Shown here: piece by piece, positions 21,400-33,646 of the stretch
How the letters are laid out: every line of letters starts with the position of its first letter
Numbering within the stretch: position 1 is the first letter of the stretch
Assembly: GCF_905171765.1 (NCBI RefSeq)
Contig: NC_053392.1
Span: forward strand, 400,203,899 to 400,267,898
Length of the DNA: 64,000 nt
Reading direction: 5' to 3'
Origin: Bufo bufo
Lineage: Eukaryota > Chordata > Amphibia > Anura > Bufonidae
Translations under genes and position numbers: made by a program
Notes under the pieces: model-generated
The model's input: the letters and a program-made list of their open reading frames with translations, nothing else
The model's database searches: none
What the model was told of the DNA's origin: nothing

Positions 21400-23180
21400 G
21401 CATTCGCCCCATAAGACGCCCCATATTGTGATACTCGATACCACGCAAAAAAAATAAAAGACCAAAAAAGCTGCGCGCATTCTGCATTTTATAGAAACGT
21501 TCAGCCCATAACTGAACAATCCTATCCTATTTTTTGGGGGGACAACGTGACTAAAAAAAATAGCCAATCACACGTTTTTATTTATTTTTCTGTTACAACG
21601 TTAACTGCATAGGAGATTTTTTTTAAATATTTTGATAGTTTGGACTTTTCAGACGTGGCGATATGTAATATATAATATATAAACAACAAATAAATAAACA
21701 TATGTAACATTGGGAAAGGGGGCAATTTATACTTAATATTTGGTTTTTGAACTTTTTTTTATTTTTTTTATTTTTTTTATTTTTTTACTTTTTATGTAAT
21801 AACTATTTCCCCCCTTAGGGGCTAGAACCTAGGATCTTTTAATCCCTTGTCCTAGGATTACACTGCTGGGGCTTCGATCATAACTGCCACTGCACCACCA
21901 ATGAAGAGGGGACCATGTGGCCACTGCCACCAATGTCTTTAATACGGGGGGGGGGGGGGGGGGGCGCACTGCGCCATCAATGTTTTTAGTACTGGGGGGG
22001 ATGGGCCACCAATGATAATAATTAAAGGATAACTGTTCATTTTCATAAAAATAAAAAAAATAAAAATTTTATCATATGTTGCTGCAGCAGCATTATGCAT
22101 AAAGCAATCTTTAGTTTCTTCACTTACCACTGTTTTCCTTGAGTTTTCCCCTTAGTAATGGCTGTTTTGAATCCTACATTATGAGGATCTTCTCAAGATG
22201 GCTCCTCTGCCAGTTCTCTGAGGCCAAAACTGCATTCCCTCAGGTCACATACAAACTTGCTGTAGCCAGCAGCTTCCTGCCAGCCAATCAGATTGAATTA
22301 CTGAGAGACACGCCTCCTCACTCTGAAGCCTAATGCAGGCATGCAGTGTGAAGGACCGCCCCTCTGTCTTCCTAGCTGGAGACAGATGAGCCATAGCAAC
22401 GGTCTTTTAAAGGGAGCAGTGGAAAGGGACAGGAGACATTAATGAAAGCTTTTATTATAAGGTAATAACAGATCTTTTGGCAATCATTGACAGACTAACT
22501 CAGGTATACATGCCTAGCTCTAATAAACTAGCAAATAAAATAAAAATATGACAGTTATCCTTTAACCTTTAATACAGGAGGCGGGTGCTGGCCTCTATGA
22601 CAGGGCGCTGCGATCAGCGGCAGTTAACCCCTCAGGTGCCGGCTATGTGATTCTGCTGCCGGCACCTGCCTCCTGTATCTGTATTAAAGGTTAATTATCA
22701 TTGGTGGCACAGTGGCCAGGCCGGGTACCTGCTATGCTGGCTGCTTGACTCTGGGGCTCGGGCTGATGCTGGGGAGGACACAAAACACTCAGGAGGAGGA
22801 GGCTGCCGTTCGCTGAGCTCACTAGCTCAGACGGCGCAGCAGTTTATTACCTCCCGCGTCCTTCCTCCTGCTTTAATTAGCCACACATTCATTGGTGGCA
22901 GTGGTGCGGGCAGCTTCAGAGCCCGCTCACTTCATTGGGCTTAGCAGCGGCCGAGTCATAGGAGGGAGGGATTCCCTCCCTCCCTCCTTCTCCACTGTCT
23001 AGACTGAGAGAACAAAGCACGCACCGAGCGCTATGTTCTCTCATAAGAGGAGATACTAGACTGCGCAGTAGCGCAGCCTAGTATCGAAAAAATTAGCATC
23101 CCGGTACCGAATCAATACTGGCATAAAAGTATCAATTGGGTATTGAAATTTCGCTACCCGAAACAACCCTAGTTGGCAGA
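21400..23180. repeat. Large MITE ending AACAACCCTAG, with a nested TTAA MITE
   Basis: Shares long segments, inverted, with 51470-52104 (for example the CCCCTTAGGGGCTAGAACCT stretch at 21815). It ends at about 23172 with ACAACCCTAG, like the GACAACCCTAG end at 52104. Non-coding. Contains G runs near 21950 and a second MITE at 22026-22561. The left boundary is uncertain. Confidence 0.55.
22026..22561. mobile_element. TTAA-flanked MITE (AGGATAACTGT ends, 536 bp)
   Basis: Terminal AGGATAACTGT and its inverse ACAGTTATCCT lie between TTAA at 22022-22025 and 22562-22565. TTAA duplication suggests mobilisation by a piggyBac-type (or Kolobok-type) transposase. Confidence 0.75.
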
Positions 23181-23546
23181 ATGCTTCCTTTTGCTATATA
23201 CAGGTATTATATATTCAATACAGAAGATCTATCCTTCCTATATCCTATATTGTTTTTCTATTATTTTTCTAATTTTGCTCTATTCATTTTGTATTCCTTA
23301 ATCACATCCATATAGTTTTATACCACACTCCGGACATATAGTACTTACCCCTTTGGAATAATATATTACAAAACCAACCATGTCATATTATGTAATTTAA
23401 GTGATCATTTCTGGTAATCTATTGACTAAATTATGTTGTAAACTTAATATATTTCCTGGGTTATATCTCTATATGCCTATTGACTTGATGTAAATTGATC
23501 AGCCATATACTACCATGTATTTATTGTAAGTTTATTCTATTGTAGT

Positions 23547-23600
23547 GTTTGAAAAAGGTCTTAATTGACCAAAACGTCACGCTAGACGTATTGATTGCCC
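23547..23600 (+). ncRNA. Degenerate hammerhead-like motif
   Basis: TTGAAAA, a stem GGTC-ttaatt-GACC, then AAAACGTC occur in hammerhead order. Core bases differ from consensus at several positions. This is a likely relic of a Penelope-like end. Surrounding sequence 23180-23640 is AT-rich without coding. Confidence 0.35.
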
Positions 23601-23642
23601 TGAAAAATCTAATAAAAATAAGCATTGATTTTACCTTAGTTA

Positions 23643-24392
23643 AAAGGGGTTCTCTGGGAATTAAGAAAATAAAAATTACTGAAAAAACTTAAATATTCCT
23701 TTATTATAAATAGATTCCCAAATACCTTTTCATTAGTTAAAATGGCTTGTTTTGTCTGAGGAGCAATCAGGTGAAATAATATGGCTACTGTCCTATTAGT
23801 ACACACAGAACATGTCCTAATCGCACAGCAGAACAAGTTGCCACAACACTGAGCTAAAGAGCTGCCTCCTCATCCTCTCTGCTTGTCAGGGATTATGATC
23901 CTGAATACAGTTGAATATCTTCAGCTGAATCTCTGTGGGAATGGAGTTCATGAGGAGACATGAAGTACAGAGAGGAGGAGGGATGTGGCTAATGAGCAAC
24001 AGCACTTGTATGCAGTCTCTATTACCACAGCAACACATCACCGTAGTCTGTCCTGTCCGTCCTCACTGTACTTCATGTCTCCTCATGAGCTCCGTTCCCA
24101 CAGAGATTCAGCTGAAGATCATATGTATTCAGGAGAGGATCATAATCCTTGACAAGCAGAGCAGAGAGTAGGATGAGGCAGCTTTTCGGCTCAGTGTTGT
24201 GAAGTGACTTGTCCTGCTGTGTAATTAGGACAGGTTTTCTGTGTACTAATAAGATGTCGGACATTTTATTTCTCCTAATGATTGCTCCCTAGATAACATA
24301 AGTCATTATAACTAAAGAAAGGGAATATATTTATAAAAAAGTTATATTTAAGTATTTTAATTTTCAAAATTCCAGGACAACCCATTCAAGGA
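23643..24392. repeat. Fold-back MITE of about 750 bp
   Basis: The left half beginning GGGGTTCTCTGGGAATT is mirrored by the right half ending AATTCCAGGACAACCC. The central arms (for example GGAGACATGAAGTACAG at 23958 and CTGTACTTCATGTCTCC at 24067) are close to perfect. Non-coding. Confidence 0.75.
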
Positions 24393-24399
24393 CTGCTAA

Positions 24400-25230
24400 A
24401 GTTACTTTGTTAACTACATTGTGGGTTGGAACCCCAAACTGGAAGCACCCACTGTAAAGCTTGAGTGCCACGCAAGTTGAATTAATAGAAATAATGTCAG
24501 CACCATTTATTACAAAGGAAGCCAAGGCATCAATCATCTGGTCAGCACTATTCACAGGTTGGTACACAACAGAATCTGTATTTTTGGAACTGCTCGATAA
24601 GGACGCTTTAAGTGAAGAAATATAACCAGCATATGTGTTTAGTGTCTCCGGTCTGGAAGTCTATTTCAAGGCACTGAATATAAATGATAACACCAAGCTG
24701 TATTAAACCTAATACAAAATGAGTCAGATCTGTTAATTATTGACATATCTTACCACATTAAATGAGTTTTCTGGTGGTAAATGCAGCTTAATCAGGGTGT
24801 CATGAATGATTTAAGAAACTTCCCAATACACTTGGGGGCAGATTTATCAGAACCTAGTGCAAGAGAAATCTGGAATAGTCGCTTATATCAACCAATCAGA
24901 ATCTAACAAGGAAGGTTAGAAGGATCTTTGGAAAATGAAAGCCAACATCTTATCGCTAGCTATAGGCAACCACTCCACTACATGTGTTAGAATGCTCTAC
25001 TTCTGCGCTTTAGTTCCTGGTTTCAAGATCTCTGCTTCCTGTTAGTGGATGAAACATTCTTGGTGACAACACATGCTGAAAATCTGCTCTTCACAAAAGG
25101 TGAAAAGGTATGCTAGATAAGAAAGTGTTAAAGGAATATTCCAGTACAGCTGATCATATAGCTTTAATAAAGACAAATTATGTATGAACTGTCAATTTTC
25201 TCCTATTGCTAACACATTAGAAAATGGTTA
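24400..25230. other. Stretch without recognisable gene
   Basis: No supported frame. A phrase at 24836-24905 (GGGGGCAGATTTATCAGAAC ... ACCAATCAGAATC) resembles a repeat seen in frogs. No ends could be placed. Confidence 0.4.
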
Positions 25231-25234
25231 CAAA

Positions 25235-25568
25235 CAGTGACGGTCAGTTCGCAGTGTTTGCCAGCGAACACATGCGGGCTGCCATCTTGACTCACCCGTC
25301 CGGCGATGCACAGGTAAGCCCTTACCTGTGCCACGAGCCGGTCTGAAATCAAATGCGGTCACGGGGAGCAGGCAGTTCCGAGAACAGCCCGATGAAGGCC
25401 CCCGGCGGCTGTCCTCGGAACTGCCTGCTCCCAGTGACCGCATTTAATTTCAGACGGGCTCCCGTCACAGGCACAGGTAAGGGCTTACCTGTGCATCGCC
25501 GGACGGGTGAGTCAAGATGGTAGCCCGCATGTGTTCACTGGCGAAAAACTGCGAACTGACCATCACTG
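25235..25568. mobile_element. hAT-type fold-back MITE (334 bp)
   Basis: Starts CAGTGACGGTCAGTTCGCAG and ends with its near-inverse. Arms pair along almost the whole length around a short GC-rich loop near 25395-25407. Eight bases on each side (gttacaaa / gtaccaaa) match at six positions, consistent with an aged 8-bp hAT duplication. Confidence 0.72.
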
Positions 25569-25931
25569 GTACCAAATACCAAAATTTGTTTGAATTGTAA
25601 TGTCAAATGCAACGTGTCTATATTCACACAATAATGAACATGATGGCCATTTTCAGAATGAGTGAAGTCTATGGTGCCATGCTTCCACTAATCATTTCCA
25701 TTGTTGTGCTCCAATACAGGAGCAGAACAAAGAAAATGGAAGTGCTGGACCTATCAGATGACAGACAGTAACTGTACCCACTGGGACTCCATTTATTTAA
25801 GTAATATTTTAGTGGAATCATGAATGGGGCCTCCAAATGCAGACGTGAACACACCCCAATATTGAGATTAGAGCAAAAAATACTAAATCAATTAGATTAA
25901 AGGGGCTATCCCATCTGTCTATTATGGCTAA

Positions 25932-26113
25932 GATTTGTAGACAGAAAATAAAGAAATCCAGCTTCTGAAAATGTGTCACTTTATTCCAACGTTAAAATCT
26001 CCACATACAGGAAAAAAACGTTTTGACGTGTTTTCCTGTATGTGGAGATTTTAACGTTGGAATAAAGTGACATTTTTCAGAAGCTGGATTTCTTTATTTT
26101 CTGTCTACAAATC
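25932..26113. repeat. Near-perfect palindrome (about 80-bp arms)
   Basis: GATTTGTAGACAGAAAATAA at the left pairs with the right end, and the match runs inward to a loop of about 15 nt containing ACGTTTTGACGTG. Possibly a head-to-head Penelope-like terminal copy, by analogy with 40557-40856. Confidence 0.7.
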
Positions 26114-26336
26114 ATGTCAGCCGGGTCCGGGCTGTGTCCGTGCTTCTGAGTGGCCGAATGCAGGTAAGCACTGCTTCAATTATCTTTTTCCACCATTATG
26201 GCCAAGATGGGAACAAATGCAGCAAGCCAGAGTCAGGGGAGGCAGAGTTATGAAGATGGTCGAGCAGCCGGCAAGCTACAGCAATGGCCGCAATGTTTCC
26301 GTAACCCAGCCTCTTGGGGCCATTCTGAAGATAATA

Positions 26337-27378
26337 CACTCACCTAAAGAATTATTAGGAACACCTGCTCTATTTCTCATTAATGCAATTATCTAGTCAA
26401 CCAATCACATGGCAGTTGCTTCAATGCATTTAGGGGTGTGGTCCTGGTCAAGACAATCTCCTGAACTCCAAACTGAATGTCAGAATGGGAAAGAAAGGTG
26501 ATTTAAGCAATTTTGAGCGTGGCATGGTTGTTAGTGCCAGACGGGCCGGTCTGAGTATTTCACAATCTGCTCAGTTACTGGGATTTTCACGCACAACCAT
26601 TTCTAGGGTTTACAAAGTATGGTGTGAAAAGGGAAAAACATCCAGTATGCGGCAGTGCTGTGGGTTAAAATGCCTTGTGGATGCTAGAGGTCAGAGGAGA
26701 ATGGGCCGACTGATTCAAGCTGATAGAAGAGCAACATTGACTGAAATAACCACTTGTTACAACCGAGGTATGCAGCAAAGCATTTGTGAAGCCACAACAC
26801 GCACAACCTTGAGGCGGATGGGCTACAACAATAGAAGACCCCACCGGGTACCACTCATCTCCACTACAAATAGGAAAAAGAGGCTACAATTTGCACAAGC
26901 TCACCAAAATTCGACTGTTGAAGACTGGAAAAATGTTGCCTGGTCTGATGAGTCTCGATTTCTGTTGAGACATTCAAATGGTAGAGTCCGAATTTGGCGT
27001 AAACAGAATAAGAACATGTATCCATCCTCTGATGGCTACTTCCAGCAGGATAATGCACCATGACACAAAGCTCGAATCATTTCAAATTGGTTTCTTGAAC
27101 ATGACAATGAGTTCACTGTACTAAAATGGCCCCCACAGTCACCAGATCTCAACCCAATAGAGCATCTTTGGGATGTGCTGGAACGGGAGCTTCGTGCCCT
27201 GGATGGGCATCCCTCAAATCTCCATCAACTGCAAGATGCTATCCTATCAATATGGGCCAACATTTCTAAAGAATGCTATCAGCACCTTGTTGAACCAATG
27301 CCACGTAGAATTAAGTCAGTTCTGAAGGCAAAAGGGGGTCCATTAGTATGGTGTTCCTAATAATTCTTTAGGTGAGTG
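26337..27378 (+). mobile_element. Tc1/mariner element with DD36E spacing (1042 bp)
   Basis: Perfect 28-bp terminal inverted repeats (26337-26364 and 27351-27378, beginning CACTCACCTAAAGAATTATT) between TA duplications at 26335-26336 and 27379-27380. Encloses one transposase frame. 36 codons separate the last two catalytic residues, the spacing of the DD36E group described as Incomer. Confidence 0.92.
26485..27360 (+). pseudogene. DD36E Tc1/mariner transposase, one stop and an internal deletion
   Basis: Reads in a single frame from ATG 26485 to TAA 27358-27360, broken only by TGA at 27061-27063. The N-terminal half has paired helix-turn-helix DNA-binding segments (SARRAGLSISQSAQLLGFSR). Catalytic Asp is in WSDESR; second Asp in FQQDN; Glu in SPDLNPIEHLW. 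Between KNM and YPSSDG about 60 residues usual for the family are missing, which removes part of the catalytic fold. The protein is therefore dead even without the stop. Perfect terminal repeats suggest it could still be moved in trans. Confidence 0.92.
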
Positions 27379-27384
27379 TATATG

Positions 27385-27595
27385 TACAATAACTTTGTAA
27401 GATTGCCTGTCTTGAGCAGGAATGCCCAAACTGCGGCCCCTATAGCTGTTGCAAAACTACAACTCCCAGCATGCCCTAATAGATGTAGGCTTTCCAGGCA
27501 TGCTGGGAGTTGTAGTTTAGCAACAGCTAGAGGGCTGCAGTTTTGGAATTCCTGCTCAAGACAGGCAATCTTACAAAGTTATTATACACAGTCCT
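27385..27595. repeat. Fold-back repeat of about 210 bp
   Basis: Arms beginning near ATAACTTTGTAAGATTGCCT pair with the inverse copy at 27565-27586. The central part contains ACTACAACTCCCAGCATGCC and its inverse. It lies right beside the Tc1 element's TA duplication. Confidence 0.8.
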
Positions 27596-27906
27596 TCCCT
27601 ATTGCACAAAAGACTTTGAGATTTCAGAGCTCAGCGAATAATGTGTAAATGTGCCATATTGTGCATGCTCAAGCCCTCCAGGATCACAGACCAGATCTGA
27701 GAAACACTCTCTGCTTAACAACTGTACAAGTGACATATGGGAAACCTTTATCACCTAAAGAAGAATTTGACTAGGACAATTCCATGCATAAGTATTATTT
27801 CTAACCAAGTGGTTAATATTCTTAATTTGGGGGGCGGATCTATTAGCTCAGGACGTTGCATTGATATATATATGAACCTGACCCCCAAGGTTTTTTGAAC
27901 ATTTAA

Positions 27907-28208
27907 CCTCTTGCTGACAGTCGTCGTACATGTAAGGTGCACTGATTAGGCGGGTGTAGAAACTGCTGCATCCGCCAGCATCACTGAAAACACTGATGCC
28001 AGTGCATTAACCCTTTGTATGACCACTGCATGCACAGTGTTCGCGGAGGGAAGGGGCTCCCTCTCTGAACCCATCGGGTCCCCATGCTGCGTAGACAGGG
28101 ACCAGATGGCCGGTATGGCAGCCCGATGCCTTCCCTTCTATGGAAGCCTGTGAGACCCAGCCCCCTGGTAAAAGTAAAAGTAAAAAAAAATAGTAAAAAA
28201 AATGTTAT
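27907..28208. repeat. Left end fragment of a TTAA-type element
   Basis: Follows TTAA (27903-27906) and reads CCTCTTGCTGACAGTCG, then GTACATGTAAGGTGC, close to the left end of piggyBac 2 at 39443. It is interrupted at 28209 by the next element. Confidence 0.6.
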
Positions 28209-28212
28209 TTAA

Positions 28213-31200
28213 CCACTTCACATCTGGGCCATTTGCCCCCTTCATGACCAGGCCTAATTTTGCAAATCTGACATATCTCACTTTATGTGGTAATAACTAT
28301 GGAACACTTTTACTTATCCAAGCAATTCAGAGACAGTTTTCTCGTGACACATTTTACTTCATGACAGTCATAAATTTGAGTCAATATATTAAACCTTTAT
28401 TTATGAAAAAATCACAAATTTACAAAAAATGTTGAAAAATTTGCAATTTTCAAAATTTACATTTCTCTGCTTTTAAAACAGAAAGTGATACCTCATAAAA
28501 TATTTATTACTTAACATTCCCCATATGTCTACTTTATGTTGGCATCATTTTGGAAATGTCATTTAATTTTTTTAGGATGTTAGAAGGCTTAGAATTGTAG
28601 AAGCAATTCTTAAAATTTTTAAGAAAAATTGCCAAAACCCACTTTTTAAGGACCAGTTCAGGTCTGAAGTCACTTTGTGGGGCTTACATAGTGGATACCT
28701 CCATAAATGACCCCATTGTAGAAACTACACCCCTCAAGTTACTTAAAACAGATTTTACAAACTTTGTTAACCCTTTAGGCGTTCCACAAGAATTAAAGGA
28801 AAATGGAGATCAAATTTTTAAATTTCACTTTTTTGTCAGATTTTCCATTTTCATCCATTTTTTTCTCTTTAACACATCGAGGGTTAACAGCCAAACAAAA
28901 CTCAATATTTATTACCCTGATTCTGCGGTTTACAGAAACATCCCATATGTAGTCATAAACTGCTGTATGGGCACACGGCAGGGCGCAGAAGAAAAGGAGC
29001 GCCACATGGTTTTTAGATGCCATGTCCCATTTGAAGCCCCCCTAATGCACCCTTACAGTACAAACTCCCAAACAGTTACCCCATTTTGGAAACGAGCGGA
29101 TAAGGTGCCAGTTTTATTGGTACTATTTTTAGGTACATATGATTTTTTGATCATTCATTATAACATTTTATGGGCAAGGAGACCAAAAAATTGGTTGTTT
29201 TAGCAAAGTTTTTATTTATTTATTTTTACAGCATTCACCTGAGGGGTTAGGTCATGTGACATTTTTATAGAGCAGATGGTTATGGACGTTACGATACCTA
29301 ATATGTATACTTTTTCTTATTTATTGAAGTTTTACACAATAATAGCATTTTTTAAACAAAAAGAATTATGTTTTAATGTGTCCATGTTCGGAAAGATGAT
29401 TTTAATGATTTTAATGATTTTCTTATGTAGGGGCTCATTTTTTGCGGGATGAGGTGAGGTTTTATTTGTCTCATTTTGTGGGACATACGCCTTTTTGATC
29501 ACTTGGTGTTGCACTTTTTGTGATGCAAGGTGACAAATGGCTTTTTTTGACACAGTTTTTATTTTTTTACGGTGTTCAACCGAGAGGTTGGGTCATGTGA
29601 TATTTTTATAGAGCTGGTGGTTACGGATGCGGCGATACCTAATATGTATATATTTTTTTATTTATTTCACTTTAACACAATAATAGTATTTTTTAAACCC
29701 AAAAATTTATGTTTTAGTGTCTCCATGTTCTGAGAGCTATAGTTTTTTTTTTATTTAATTTTTTTAGAGCTTTTCTTATGTAGGGGCTTATTTTTTGCGG
29801 AATTAGGTGACAGTTTTATTGGTATTATTTTGGGGGACATACGCCATTTTGGTCACTTGGTGTTGCACTTTTTGTGATGTAAGGTGACAAATGGCTTTGT
29901 TTGACAGTTTTTTATTTTTTTAATTTTTTTATGGTGTTTATCAGACTGGGTAGACCATGTGATATATTTATAGAGCCGGCCGCCACCGAATATGTCTATT
30001 TTTTATTTTATTTTTCTATATTAACATTTTTTTTTTTATTCTTTACGTGGGGCATTTTTTTTTTTTTTTTTTACATGTGAAACTTTTTAATTTTTTTTTA
30101 TTTAAACACTTTATTTTTATTTTTTTTATTTTACACTTTTCATCCCCCATAAGGTCATACAAGACCTCTGGGGGACATTTAACCTCACATTATTATTTTT
30201 TTCTACTACTTGATATAGTAGCCCCAGTTACAGGGGAAATACACCCCCCAGAGAGGCTGTACAGCGGTATACTGCGCTGTACAGCCTCAGTGCAGGGCTG
30301 ATCGAGGTCTGTGAAAGACCCGACGGCTCCTGCACTCTCCAGCCCCGGCTGTCACATGACCGCCGGGCCGGAACAGGAAGCGCATAGCACTTCCTGCACT
30401 GTATACACAGTGTTCGGTGAGCGCTTTGTATACAGCGATCTAGAAGGCAGGGACACCTGGGAACTGTCCCTGCCTTCTCTAAGGGTTGCCCTGCTGTCAC
30501 TGACAGCGGGCAACCCGATCTGCAGCTGCACGATTAGCGTGCAGCTGCAATCTCTGAATGGACGTTCAGAAACGTTCATTCAGAGATATAGAACCACCTC
30601 CCGGACGTTTTTAGTCAACGTACGGACGGGAGGCGGTTTTAAAGTTTTAAACACACTTTCCCCTCCTAAAGCCATATAAGACATTTTAGGTATCGCCACA
30701 TCCGTAACGACCGGCTATATAAAAATATCACATGATCAATCCAGTCAGTCACATGAAAAAAACATGGTGTCAAAAGTAATTTCTTGTCACTATGCCTTAC
30801 AAAACGTGTAATAGTGAGCGATCAAAAAGTACTATGTACCCCAAAATGGTACCAATGACAAGGGTAACTCATCCTGCAAAAAATGAGCCCCCACAAAAGC
30901 CAATTAGCAGAAAAAAAAAAGCAAGAAAATGTGGCTCTCAGAAAATGGCGACACAAAACAGGATTTTTTTTTTTAAAAATGGATTGTGTAAAAGTGGTAA
31001 AACATACAAAACTATATGAAAATTGGTATCTCTGTAATCGTACTGACCAGCAGAATAAAGATAACATGTCATTTTTTCTGCATGGTGTTCGCCGCAATAA
31101 CAAAACCCGAAAAGCAATGGCAGTGTTGCTGCCTTTTCTTTATCCTACTTCCCAAAAAGCGAAAAATAAATTGCAATCAAAAAGTCATATGTACCCCAAA

Positions 31201-31956
31201 ATAGAACCAATGATAAAGATCCAGTGATAGAAAAATAAAATGTATGGTTATCAGAAAATGGCTGTACTGGTTTCCAGAGGCTGATGAATAGCAACATGGC
31301 GCCTGTAAACCATTCCACCAAAATCTGCCCTCTAAAGACCATATGGCGCGACTTCTCTTCTGATTCCTGCCATGTGCCCAAACATCAATTTACAACTACA
31401 TATGGGGTATTGCTGTGTTCAGGAGAAAATGCTTAACAGAATTTGTGGTGCCTTTTCTCCTGTGCAACACTTGGGGAGCTTGTGCAACACTTTATTGGAA
31501 GAAATAAATAGTTTCATTTTCACAGTCGAGTGTTTCTAAATTCTATGAAATGTCTGTGGGGTCAAAGTGGTCAGTACACCCCTCAATAGATTTCTTGAGG
31601 GGTGTAGTTTACAAAATGGGGTCACTTTTTGGGGGTTTCTACTGTAGCGGTACCTACTAGGCACAACCTCTAGATGTGCCATGATGCCCAAAAACATTCC
31701 TGCAAAATCTGCTCTCCCAAAACCATTTGGCGCTTCATGCTTTATGAGCCATCCCATGTGCCCAAACAGCAGTTTACAACAACATATGGTGCGTTTCTGG
31801 AAATTGCAGAATCGGGGTAATGAATTTTGAGGTTTGTTTTTCTGTTAACCCTTGCTGCCTTACAGGAAAAAATGAAAAATGTGCTAATGAAAAAAAATTG
31901 ATTTGCAAAAATAGGTTCTGTCAGGAAGATGAAAAATGACTGTGCCCTAAAGGGGT
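28213..31956. mobile_element. Non-autonomous piggyBac-related fold-back element (3.7 kb)
   Basis: Lies between TTAA at 28209-28212 and 31957-31960 with related imperfect ends (CCACTTCACATCTGGGCC / ACCCCTTTAGGGCACAG). No transposase. The left half (to about 30130) reads inverted relative to the right half (from about 30640). Both halves resemble the non-coding tail of piggyBac 1. The GC-rich centre (30130-30640) has several strong hairpins, such as CTGTACAGC...GCTGTACAG near 30257. Probably mobilised in trans by the 5577-7346 type of transposase. Confidence 0.72.
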
Positions 31957-32001
31957 TTAAGTTCCAGCTGTCCAAGATTTATGTACCCACTATCACTGTT
32001 A

Positions 32002-32319
32002 GGCCTCATGCACACGACCGTATGTATTTTGCCTTCCGCCAAAAATACGGATGATGTCTGTATGCATTCTGTATTTTGCGGAACCGAACAGCTGGCTCCT
32101 AATAGAACAGTACTATCCTTGTCTGTAATGCGGAAAAGAATAGGACATGCTCTATTTTTTTTGTGGAATGGAAATACGGACCTATGCAAACGGAACGCAC
32201 ACGGAGTAGCTTCCATTTTTTTTTTTGCTGACCCATTGAAATGAAAGGTTCCGTATAACGTCCACCAAAAAAAAAATGGAACGGAAATGTAAAGAAAATA
32301 CGTTTGTGTGCATGAGGCC
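32002..32319. mobile_element. Harbinger-type MITE H3 (318 bp, TTA duplication)
   Basis: Ends GGCCTCATGCACACGACCG and, inverted, GGCCTCATGCACACAAACG, between TTA at 31999-32001 and 32320-32322. No coding. Confidence 0.8.
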
Positions 32320-32322
32320 TTA

Positions 32323-32672
32323 AAGGAGTTTTCTGGATGTTTAATATTGATGACTTGTCCCTAAGATAGATCATCAATATCAGATTGGTCTGACTCTCGA
32401 CATGCCCACCAATTAGCTGATTTCAGTGCTCAGAGCACACCTAGCGAAAGACAGTTCCATACTTTTAATGGCTATGCTTGGTAACTGCAGTTCTATCCCA
32501 TTCACTTGTATGGGACTAGGCAACAGTAACAAGGCACAACCACTAAAAAGTTAAAAGGGCTGTGCCGGATACTGGTGTGCTGCATGCTCTGGAATCGACT
32601 GATCAGTTGGGTTTCTGGGAGTCAGACCCCCTCCATTCTGGTATTGATGACATATGAAAATCCTGAAAACTT
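32323..32672. repeat. Palindromic MITE (AAAGGAGTTTTCTGG ends)
   Basis: Begins AAGGAGTTTTCTGGATGTTT and ends CATATGAAAATCCTGAAAACTTTT. The inner arms around ATTGATGAC pair. It starts directly after H3's target copy. Confidence 0.6.
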
Positions 32673-32786
32673 TTATTTTTTTTAAAATCCTTTTCTCAAA
32701 GAGCCAGTTAAGGCAATTAGTTTGCAAGAGAGAAATACTGAATAGGACTCTTCTCCATTAAACCCTACATTCCCCTATAAGGCTAA

Positions 32787-33185
32787 GGCTAAGTTCACAC
32801 GAACGTGCGTGACCCGTGGCCGTATTGCGGCCCGCAAATCGCGGGCCGCAATACACGGCCAAAGTTCCGTGTGAATTCCGCATCACGGATGCGGACCCAT
32901 TCACTTCAATGGGTCCGCTAATCCGGAATCGCGGAACAGCCGCACGGGACGGGACCCCTCGGAAGCACTACGGAGTGCCTCCTGGGGTTACGTCCCGTTG
33001 TTCCGTTCCGCTAAAAGATAGAACAAGTCCTATCTTTTCGCGGAACGGCCGGATCGCGGACCCATTAAAGTGAATGGGTCCGCGATCCGATGCGGCTGAC
33101 CTACGGCCGGCGAACAAGCATTGCGGCCCGCTATTTGCGGGCCGCTTCACAGGCACGGGTCACACACGTTCGTGTGAACCCGGCC
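32787..33185. mobile_element. Harbinger-type MITE H4 (399 bp, TAA duplication)
   Basis: Ends GGCTAAGTTCACACGAACG and, inverted, GGCCGGGTTCACACGAACG, between TAA at 32784-32786 and 33186-33188. GC-rich palindromic interior. Confidence 0.8.
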
Positions 33186-33388
33186 TAATAATGGAGCCAG
33201 CTGCAGCTATAATCCAAGCAATGCTCACCATGACGTTTTTAAAATGAGGTTGTATGTGTGCAAATACATCTGCCAATACATTTTCATAAGGCAATAATGA
33301 GGAATCCCATAGACAATAATATTAAATGTATTATTGGTTAAAAAAAATATAAAAGTATTTTACGATAGAACAGAATAAGCCAAATTAA

Positions 33389-33544
33389 AGGGGTTATCCG
33401 GAAATTTATATTAATGACCTATCCTCTGGGTGGCTCCCTGAAACAGCTGATCAGTGGGGGTGTGGGGACTTGGATCCCCTCCGATGTGATAATAATGACC
33501 TATCCAGAGGAAAGGCCATCATTATCAATTCCTGGATAACCCCT
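33389..33544. mobile_element. Small TTAA-flanked MITE (156 bp)
   Basis: AGGGGTTATCCGG at the left and GGATAACCCCT at the right, between TTAA at 33385-33388 and 33545-33548. Confidence 0.75.
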
Positions 33545-33602
33545 TTAAACCTTACTGCAAACATTATTTGCCATTTCTTATATAAAACATCACCTTATGC
33601 AT

Positions 33603-33605
<3 letters not shown>

Positions 33606-33643
<38 letters not shown>
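33606..33643. repeat. (TA)n microsatellite
   Basis: About 19 TA units. Confidence 0.95.

Positions 33644-33646
<3 letters not shown>

Noticed and set aside
21066..23600. Additional active hammerhead ribozymes at 21066 and 23547
   Set aside because: Both have changed core bases and weak or altered GAAA/CTGATGA blocks; listed only as degenerate motifs.
26485..27360. Functional transposase by simple stop readthrough
   Set aside because: About 60 residues of the catalytic domain are also missing, so readthrough would not restore activity.
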